This document shows positions 35,099 to 40,228 of a DNA stretch of 40,228 nt, piece by piece. The stretch's first letter is position 1, and each line of letters opens with the position of its first letter. Under the pieces are notes generated by a model. It saw nothing but the letters and a program-made list of their open reading frames with translations, was not told the DNA's origin and did not search any database. The position numbers and the translations under genes were made by a program. Source of the DNA: Micromonospora sp. KC723 (GTDB lineage Bacteria; Actinomycetota; Actinomycetes; Mycobacteriales; Micromonosporaceae); assembly GCF_004348595.1 (NCBI RefSeq), contig NZ_SMKD01000043.1, positions 1 through 40,228 of the forward strand. The letters run 5' to 3'.

Positions 35099-37071
35099 AG
35101 GCACCCGATCGTGACCGGGGTGCCCGGCGGCAGCGGGGCGTTCTCGCCCGGGTTCTGGAAGGCGACGGTCCCGTTCGGGTTGAACTGCACGTTAACCGGG
35201 AAGTTCAGGGCCTCCAACTGCTGCTTGGCCTGCTGGCAGGGCAGGCCGACCAGCCTCGGCAGGATGACCTGCGGCGGACCCTTGCTGACCTCGAGGCGGA
35301 CCTTGGCGCTCCGCTCGACGCCGGCCCCGCCGGCCGGGCTCTGCTTGAGGACCTCGTCCTTCGGCTTGTCCGAGTCCGTGTACGTCTCCGTCAGCACCAG
35401 GCCGAGCCGGTCCAGCGTCGCGCGCGCCTCGTTGAGGTTCTTGCCCACCAGGTTGGGCACGGTGATCGGCGCCCGGCCCTTGCTCAGCACCAGGGTGACC
35501 CTGGTGCCGGGCTTCACCTCCGCGCCCACCTTCGGGTTGCTGTCCACCACCACGCCGGCCGGCAGGTTGTCGTCGTAGCGGGTGGCGCCCTTGACCGCCA
35601 CCAGGTTCGCGCTCTTCAGTTCCGCCTCGGCCAGCTCGAACTCCTTGCCGACGACGTCCGGCACGGGGAACCGGGCCGGCCCGAGCGACAGGGTGAGGGT
35701 GATCGTGCCGCCCTTGAGGATCCTGGTGGCCGAGGTGGGGTCCTGCGCCACGACGCTGTCCCGGGGGACCGCGTCGTCGTATCTCGGCTCGGCGTAGGCG
35801 ATGGTGAAGCCGGCCCGGTCCGCCTGGGCCTGTGCCTCGGCCTTGGTCATGCTCACCAGTTGCGGGGCGACCGTGTACCGGCCCACCCCGACCCACCAGC
35901 CGCCGACCGCGGCGAGCAACCCGATGGCCACCACCGCGGCGGCTACCGAGAGCCGCCCCCGGGAGGTGCCGGCCAGCCGCGCCCACAGCGCCGCCGGGCC
36001 GCCGGGCGCCGGTGCGGCCCGCCGCCGGCGCGGCCGTTGCGGGCCGTCGTCCTCCGGCAACCGGGCCCAGGTCGGCCGCTCCGCGGGCTGGACCGCCGCG
36101 ACCACCATGGTCGGCTGGTCCACCGCCGGGGCGTCGTCGGCGACCCGGCGCAGCACGGCGGTACGGGTGTGCGGGTTGCCCAGGTCGTCCCGGGCCACCT
36201 GCACCTCGGCCAGCAGGGCGCCGGCGTCGGTCGGCCGTGCCCCCGGGTCGCGCCGGGTGGCCCGGGCGACCAGGTCGTCGAGCACCCGGGGCAGCGCGGG
36301 CACCAGGGTCGACGGCGCCGGCACGTCCCGGTCGACGTGTTGCCAGGCCACGTCCACCGGGCGGTCGCCGTCGTACGGCACCCGTCCGGTGAGCATCTCG
36401 AACAGCACGATGCCGGCCGAGTAGACGTCGGTGCGCGGGTCGGCGTGCCCGTCGGTGACCAGTTCCGGCGCCACGTACGCCACGGTCGCCATCAGTTGGG
36501 TGCCGTCGGCGTCGTCGGCGCTGGCCTCGACCGCCCGGGCCAGGCCGAAGTCGGCGACCTTCACCACGCTGTCGACCAGGTTCGCCACGCCGCCGGTGGG
36601 CGCCTCGGCGACCAGCACGTTCTCCGGCTTGACGTCCCGGTGGACCAGTCCGGCCCGGTGCGCGGCGGCGATCGCGGCGAGCATCTGCTCCATGATCGCC
36701 AGAGCCTCGTCGGGGTGGAGCCGGCGCCGTTCGGCCAGCACCTCGCGCAGGGTGCGGCCCCGGACGTACTCCATCACCAGGTAGGGGAGCCCCTGATGGG
36801 TGCCCTGGTCGTAGACCGCCACCACGTTCGGGTGGGTCAGCCGGGCGATCGTCTTCGCCTCGTCGGTGAACCGGGCCATGAACCCGGCCGCGCGGGCGCG
36901 TGCCTCCGGCGGCTGGGACGGGTGAATGATCTTGACCGCCACGGTGCGCTCCAGGCGCTCGTCGGTGGCGGTGTACACGGTCGCCACGCCGCCGCGCGCG
37001 ACGCGCCCGCGAATGCGGTAGCGCCCGTCGAGCAGCGAGCCCAGCAACGTGTCGGCGACCTGTGTGTCCAT
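35095..37071 (-). CDS. pknL: PASTA-domain Ser/Thr protein kinase (PknL-like)
   Basis: 658 residues. Kinase domain about 17-290: glycine loop GRVARGGVATVY, Lys in VAVKII (K47), catalytic HRDVKPEN, DFG in VADFGLA and APE in YVAPELVTDGHA. A Pro/Arg-rich juxtamembrane segment leads to one TM helix (about 372-395); four PASTA domains (about 396-658) face outside and should bind peptidoglycan fragments. ATG 37071 is 8 nt after a TAGACT hexamer. It lies divergent to a Rv2175c-type gene, as pknL does in M. tuberculosis, where PknL phosphorylates Rv2175c. Mycobacterial PknL lacks PASTA domains; corynebacterial PknL has them. The call rests on synteny and architecture, and a PknB-like role is the alternative. 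Confidence 0.92.
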   Translation of the reverse strand: MDTQVADTLLGSLLDGRYRIRGRVARGGVATVYTATDERLERTVAVKIIHPSQPPEARARAAGFMARFTDEAKTIARLTHPNVVAVYDQGTHQGLPYLVMEYVRGRTLREVLAERRRLHPDEALAIMEQMLAAIAAAHRAGLVHRDVKPENVLVAEAPTGGVANLVDSVVKVADFGLARAVEASADDADGTQLMATVAYVAPELVTDGHADPRTDVYSAGIVLFEMLTGRVPYDGDRPVDVAWQHVDRDVPAPSTLVPALPRVLDDLVARATRRDPGARPTDAGALLAEVQVARDDLGNPHTRTAVLRRVADDAPAVDQPTMVVAAVQPAERPTWARLPEDDGPQRPRRRRAAPAPGGPAALWARLAGTSRGRLSVAAAVVAIGLLAAVGGWWVGVGRYTVAPQLVSMTKAEAQAQADRAGFTIAYAEPRYDDAVPRDSVVAQDPTSATRILKGGTITLTLSLGPARFPVPDVVGKEFELAEAELKSANLVAVKGATRYDDNLPAGVVVDSNPKVGAEVKPGTRVTLVLSKGRAPITVPNLVGKNLNEARATLDRLGLVLTETYTDSDKPKDEVLKQSPAGGAGVERSAKVRLEVSKGPPQVILPRLVGLPCQQAKQQLEALNFPVNVQFNPNGTVAFQNPGENAPLPPGTPVTIGCL

Positions 37072-37079
37072 CGGCAGGC

Positions 37080-37085
37080 AGTCTA
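37080..37085 (-). promoter_or_regulatory. -10 hexamer for the PASTA kinase gene
   Basis: TAGACT on the minus strand, eight nt before ATG 37071. It lies in the 143-nt divergent gap with the Rv2175c-like gene. Confidence 0.45.
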
Positions 37086-37202
37086 TGCGTCCGGCGGCCG
37101 AAGGTTGAACAGGATGCTACAGCCGGGCTGCTCCGCGCCGTCGCGTCGCCCGCTCGGGCGGGTTGCCCGGGGTGCCGCTGCGCCCCCGTGGTGCCGACGT
37201 GG

Positions 37203-37208
37203 CAGGGT
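37203..37208 (+). promoter_or_regulatory. -10-like hexamer for leaderless Rv2175c-like gene
   Basis: CAGGGT, six nt before GTG 37215. It lacks the first T of the consensus, so support is mainly from spacing. Confidence 0.3.
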
Positions 37209-37214
37209 GGGCGG

Positions 37215-37601
37215 GTGACCGATTCCGTACCCGCCGACCAGGCCGGCGCCGCCCTGCCCGGCCCGGCCGACCCGGCCGCCTGGCTGACCCTGCCCGACGT
37301 GGCCGAGCGGCTGGACCTGACGATCAGCAAGGTCCATCAGATGATCCGCGACCGGGAGCTGATCGCCGTCCGCCGCGACGGCGTCCGCCGGATCCCGGTC
37401 GACCTGGTGGCGAACAAGACCGTACTCAAACACCTGCCGGGTGTGCTGAACCTGCTGACCGACGCCGGCTACGGCGACGAGGAGGCGCTGGCCTGGCTCT
37501 ACACCCCGGATCCGACCCTGCCCGGCGGCAGTGCCGCCGCCGCTCTCGCCGGCGACCAGGCCCGCGAGGTCAAGCGCCGCGCCCAAGCCCTCGGCTTCTG
37601 A
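37215..37601 (+). CDS. Rv2175c-family winged-HTH DNA-binding protein
   Basis: 128 residues from GTG 37215. WLTLPDVAERLDLTISKVHQMIRDRELIAVRRDGVRRIP is the wHTH in one run of helices and a strand (about 25-63; the recognition helix is TISKVHQMIRD). The C-terminal part (PGVLNLLTDAGYGDEEALAWLYTPDPTLPGG) is the characteristic family domain. The M. tuberculosis protein binds DNA and loses affinity when phosphorylated by PknL; the divergent PknL-like kinase gene here preserves that pairing. The N-terminal tail contains Ser and Thr residues (MTDSVPADQAG) that could be phosphorylated. Confidence 0.88.
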   Translation: MTDSVPADQAGAALPGPADPAAWLTLPDVAERLDLTISKVHQMIRDRELIAVRRDGVRRIPVDLVANKTVLKHLPGVLNLLTDAGYGDEEALAWLYTPDPTLPGGSAAAALAGDQAREVKRRAQALGF

Positions 37602-37633
37602 CCCACCCGCCGCCCCGGCCCGGGGCTGGTCAC

Positions 37634-37672
37634 GAGGTTGGCGGCGGCGGATCCGCAACCGCCGCCAACCTC
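37634..37672. terminator. Long bidirectional terminator hairpin
   Basis: GAGGTTGGCGGCGG (37634-37647) and CCGCCGCCAACCTC (37659-37672) form a perfect 14-bp stem with an 11-nt loop that includes GGATCC. It lies between the convergent Rv2175c-like and polyprenyl synthase genes and is the strongest dyad of the window. No T-tract. Confidence 0.8.
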
Positions 37673-37706
37673 ATCGAGCCCCGGCTCTCCGCCCGGCGTG
37701 GTGGGG

Positions 37707-38789
37707 CTAGCTGGGGCGGCGGGTCGCGGCGATGGCCAGATCCACCAGGGCCTGGCGGGCCTCGGTGTGCAGGTCGACGGTGGCCAACGCGGCCAGCGCG
37801 GCGTCGGTGAGCGTGACGATCCGCTGCTCGGTCCGGGCCAGCGCCCCGCACCCGGCGATCAGCTCCCGCAGCCGGGCGATGCCGGACTCGTCCAGCGCCG
37901 CGTCGCCCAGCCCGGTCAGCAGCAGCTCCCGGCCGGCGTCGTCGGTCGCCTCCATGGTCGCCGCCACCAGGTAGGTGCGCTTGCCCTCACGCAGGTCGTC
38001 CCCGGCCGGCTTGCCGGTCTGCGCCGGGTCGCCGAAGACCCCCAGCACGTCGTCGCGGAGCTGGAAGGCCTCGCCCAGCGGCAGCCCGTACGCCGAGTAC
38101 GCCGCCCGCACGTCCGCCGACGCCCCGGCCAGCGCCGCGCCCAGCAGCAGTGGCCGCTCCACGGTGTACTTCGCCGACTTGTACCGGGCCACCTTGCCGG
38201 CCCGCTCCAGCGAGGTGTCCCCGGTGGCCTGGGTCAGTACGTCCAGATACTGCCCGACGGTCACCTCGGTGCGCATCTCGTCGAAGACCGGGCGGGCCCG
38301 CGCCACCGTCCGCGCCTCCAGCCCGGCGGAGTGCAGCAGCTCGTCGGACCAGACCAGGCAGAGGTCGCCGAGCAGCACCGCGGCGGCGTCGCCGAAGCCG
38401 TCCGGGTCGCCGCTCCAGCCCGCCGCCCGGTGCCGCGCGGCGAACCGTCGGTGCACCGCCGGCTCGCCGCGCCGGGTGTCGGACCGGTCCATCAGGTCGT
38501 CGTGGATCAGGGCGCTGGCCTGCACGAACTCCAGCGCTGCCAGGGCCGTCACGACCTGGTCGCCGTCGACCCCGCCGGCCCCCCGGAACCCCCAGTACGC
38601 GAACGCCGGGCGCAGCCGCTTGCCGCCGCCCAGCACGAACGCCTCGATCGCCTCGGCGACCGGCAGCAGGGCGTCGTCGACGCGGGTCAGCCGGGCCCGC
38701 TGGCCGGCCAGGAACTCGGCCAGCGCCTTGTTCACCCGTTGACGCAGGTCGGCACGGTCGACGGGGGAGACGGGAGCAGCATCGGTCAC
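37707..38789 (-). CDS. idsA: Polyprenyl diphosphate synthase (IdsA/GGPP synthase type)
   Basis: 360 residues from GTG 38789, six nt after TAGCGT. GGGKRLRP binds the allylic diphosphate. The first Asp-rich motif is HDDLMDRSDTRRG, the second is FQLRDDVLGVFGD; KSAKYTVERP and GKRTYLVA carry Lys/Thr contacts. It should condense isopentenyl diphosphate with allylic substrates to short all-E chains (C15-C20), precursors for carotenoid, quinone or other terpenoid lipids. IdsA2 (Rv2173) holds the equivalent position in M. tuberculosis. No terpene cyclase gene is adjacent, so this looks like a housekeeping enzyme. Chain length cannot be fixed from the sequence alone. Confidence 0.9.
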   Translation of the reverse strand: MTDAAPVSPVDRADLRQRVNKALAEFLAGQRARLTRVDDALLPVAEAIEAFVLGGGKRLRPAFAYWGFRGAGGVDGDQVVTALAALEFVQASALIHDDLMDRSDTRRGEPAVHRRFAARHRAAGWSGDPDGFGDAAAVLLGDLCLVWSDELLHSAGLEARTVARARPVFDEMRTEVTVGQYLDVLTQATGDTSLERAGKVARYKSAKYTVERPLLLGAALAGASADVRAAYSAYGLPLGEAFQLRDDVLGVFGDPAQTGKPAGDDLREGKRTYLVAATMEATDDAGRELLLTGLGDAALDESGIARLRELIAGCGALARTEQRIVTLTDAALAALATVDLHTEARQALVDLAIAATRRPS

Positions 38790-38795
38790 GTCAGC

Positions 38796-38801
38796 ACGCT
38801 A
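38796..38801 (-). promoter_or_regulatory. -10 hexamer for leaderless idsA, overlapping the upstream stop codon
   Basis: TAGCGT on the minus strand, six nt before GTG 38789. Its first three bases are the TAG stop codon of the XRE-family gene. Confidence 0.5.
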
Positions 38802-40121
38802 GCCGGTCCCCTCCGGGCCCCACCCCGGGGGCGGCGCGTCGCGTACCCCGCCGGCCGGCAGGAACGGGCGCGCGTCGGCGAGCAGCGCGCGCCAGCGTCG
38901 TACCGCCGGCTCGGCCCGGTGCGCGGCGAGCCGCCGGTCCGTCTCGGCCAGCCCGGCGGCGGCCCGCGCCGAGCCGGCCCGGACGGCGTCCCGCAGCGCC
39001 GCCCCGGCCACCACGGCGGCCTCGTCGACCTCGCCGAGCCGCACCAGCCCCCGGGCCAGCCAACTGCCGTACACCGCCGCGCCGCGTGGGCCCGCCGCGG
39101 CCCGCAGCGCCTCCCCGAGCAGCGGCACGGCCGGCCCGGGCCGGCCCAGCGCGACCAGTGCCCGCCCGGTCATCGCCGCCAGCTCGGCGCCGTCCAGCCA
39201 GTACAGCCAGGCTGGTTCGGTGGCCGGCTCGACGGTCTCGGCCGCGCGCCGGGCCGCGTCCAGTGCCTGCCGCCCGGCCGGGGCGCGGCCGGTGAGCGCG
39301 GCGGCCAACGCGACCCGGTGCAGCAGCAGCGCCCGCAGCCCCCGGCTGGCCGCGCGGCGGGCGCCGGCGTACCCGGCCCGGGCCAGCAGCAGCGCGCCCT
39401 CGGCGTCGCCGGCGCCGGCCAGCAGGTGGCTGGCGGAGGCGAGCACGTGCCCGGCGAGTGCCCGGTCCCCGGTGGCGGCGGCGGCCCGCAACCCGAGGCG
39501 GTGCGCGTCCACCCCGGACGCCAGCCGGCCGGCGTCGCCGTCGAGCCATCCGGCGAGCTGGGCGGTCTCGGCCAGCGTCGGCAGCAGCCGCTGTCGCCCG
39601 TTCGGACCGGACCGGCGCAACGCGCGGACCACGCACCGCAGCCGGTACGCCCCGACCGGGGCCAGGTCCGCGCCGCCGGCCAGGTCGTCGAGCCGGCGCA
39701 GTTCGGCCAGCCCGACGGCGGCGCACCACCCCGGCCCGTCCTCGTCGGCCACCCGCCGCACGACACTGGTGATCGTCGCCGGGGCGAGCAGCAGCGGCGT
39801 GGACGGGTCCGCCGCCCAGCGGTGCGCCAGGGCCAGCAGGGCCGACCGGGAGCGGGCCGCGGCCGGACCGGGCCGGCGACCCCGGACCGTCGCGTCGACC
39901 AGGAGCCCGGCCGGTGCGTCGAGCACGGCGGCCAGGTGACGCCGCCAGTGGTCGCCCGGCGTCCGCGTTGCCCGCTCCCAGCGGGACACCTCGTGCCGGG
40001 TCAGGGTGGGTGTGCCGGCGGCGGCGCAGAGTGCGGCGGCGAGTTGCTGCTGGCTCCAGCCACGGGCCAGTCGAAGCTGGGTGATCAACGGCCCGAGCAG
40101 GCTCGGGTCGGGCGGGGTCAT
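38799..40121 (-). CDS. XRE-family regulator with TPR-like C-terminal region
   Basis: 440 residues from ATG 40121, with GGAGGA upstream; an in-frame ATG at 40166 is possible. An HTH of the XRE/Cro type lies at about 10-65 (ITQLRLARGWSQQQLAAAL, then TRHEVSRWERATRTPG). The rest, about 90-430, is Ala/Leu/Arg-rich helical hairpins resembling TPR repeats, as in the large actinobacterial XRE-TPR regulators that bind small peptides or metabolites. No membrane segment. Its stop codon lies inside the idsA promoter hexamer. Target genes unknown; the neighbouring idsA is a candidate. Confidence 0.85.
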   Translation of the reverse strand: MTPPDPSLLGPLITQLRLARGWSQQQLAAALCAAAGTPTLTRHEVSRWERATRTPGDHWRRHLAAVLDAPAGLLVDATVRGRRPGPAAARSRSALLALAHRWAADPSTPLLLAPATITSVVRRVADEDGPGWCAAVGLAELRRLDDLAGGADLAPVGAYRLRCVVRALRRSGPNGRQRLLPTLAETAQLAGWLDGDAGRLASGVDAHRLGLRAAAATGDRALAGHVLASASHLLAGAGDAEGALLLARAGYAGARRAASRGLRALLLHRVALAAALTGRAPAGRQALDAARRAAETVEPATEPAWLYWLDGAELAAMTGRALVALGRPGPAVPLLGEALRAAAGPRGAAVYGSWLARGLVRLGEVDEAAVVAGAALRDAVRAGSARAAAGLAETDRRLAAHRAEPAVRRWRALLADARPFLPAGGVRDAPPPGWGPEGTG

Positions 40122-40228
40122 CGGTCCTCCGGTACGGGTGTCGGCGCGGCCACGCCGCCCGTCCACCAGGACGGACCGGCGCGCCGCCGGTCGGTGCTGA
40201 CCCCCGCGCGTGACCCCGGCGCCGGCCC

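Noticed and set aside
37707..38789. Start of a terpene biosynthetic cluster
   Set aside because: No cyclase, prenyltransferase or P450 nearby; neighbours match the conserved idsA2 context.

Overview
The window is very GC-rich (strong G/C bias at third codon positions, frequent GTG starts, ATGA/GTGA stop-start overlaps) and looks like chromosomal housekeeping DNA of an actinomycete, most likely Micromonosporaceae (Micromonospora or a close relative). I base this on the protein families: SAV2177-type methyltransferase, class II DAHP synthase, PASTA kinase, PimB'-type mannosyltransferase, RNase AS, ROK glucokinase and a CBM2-GH18 chitinase. I see no rRNA, tRNA, CRISPR array, insertion sequence or phage. 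No stretch over 300 nt lacks a gene.

Layout. 1-3000: a 4-Cys small protein, an M48 membrane protease with a coupled leader ORF, and a PimB'-like mannosyltransferase. 3080-5625: a GGDEF-EAL protein (degenerate GGDAF) overlapping a SAM methyltransferase gene. 5839-8206: a NarL-type response regulator and histidine kinase. 8221-10023: a FadD15-like acyl-CoA ligase, divergent from a plus-strand run of SRPBCC protein, Cys-cluster protein, ROK glucokinase, EEP phosphohydrolase, flavin monooxygenase and an alpha/beta hydrolase without a nucleophile (10240-15534). 15556-18891: trehalose-6-phosphate synthase, a two-TM protein and a PlsC acyltransferase. 19029-23767: a class III cyclase/ATPase/TPR protein, a small repeat protein and a Crp-family regulator. 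24027-28732: RNase AS, a flavin/PNPOx-fold protein, a phosphofructokinase with pyrophosphate-type active-site residues, ProC, a DUF2203 protein and two GNATs. 28853-31716: glutathione peroxidase, secreted chitinase with a readable promoter and operator, and a lipoprotein. 31786-40121: DAHP synthase, threonine aldolase, endonuclease IV, PASTA kinase, its likely DNA-binding partner, a polyprenyl diphosphate synthase and an XRE regulator.

Many of these genes keep the order of the Mycobacterium tuberculosis block from pimB' (Rv2188c) through fadD15, an SRPBCC protein, an acyltransferase, RNase AS, aroG and pknL/Rv2175c to idsA2 (Rv2173). The window is therefore an ancestral actinobacterial envelope/central-metabolism block with lineage-specific insertions (two-component system, monooxygenase-hydrolase pair, otsA, cyclase-Crp module, pfp-proC, chitinase).

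Two signals recur. At least ten genes have a TANNNT-like -10 hexamer 6-8 nt before the start codon, as expected for leaderless transcripts; this fixes several starts. All seven convergent gene junctions carry a dyad hairpin without a T-tract. The points most worth checking are the nucleophile-less hydrolase with its duplicated start site, the cyclase-small protein-Crp locus, the D104/K124 phosphofructokinase and the coupled mini-ORFs.
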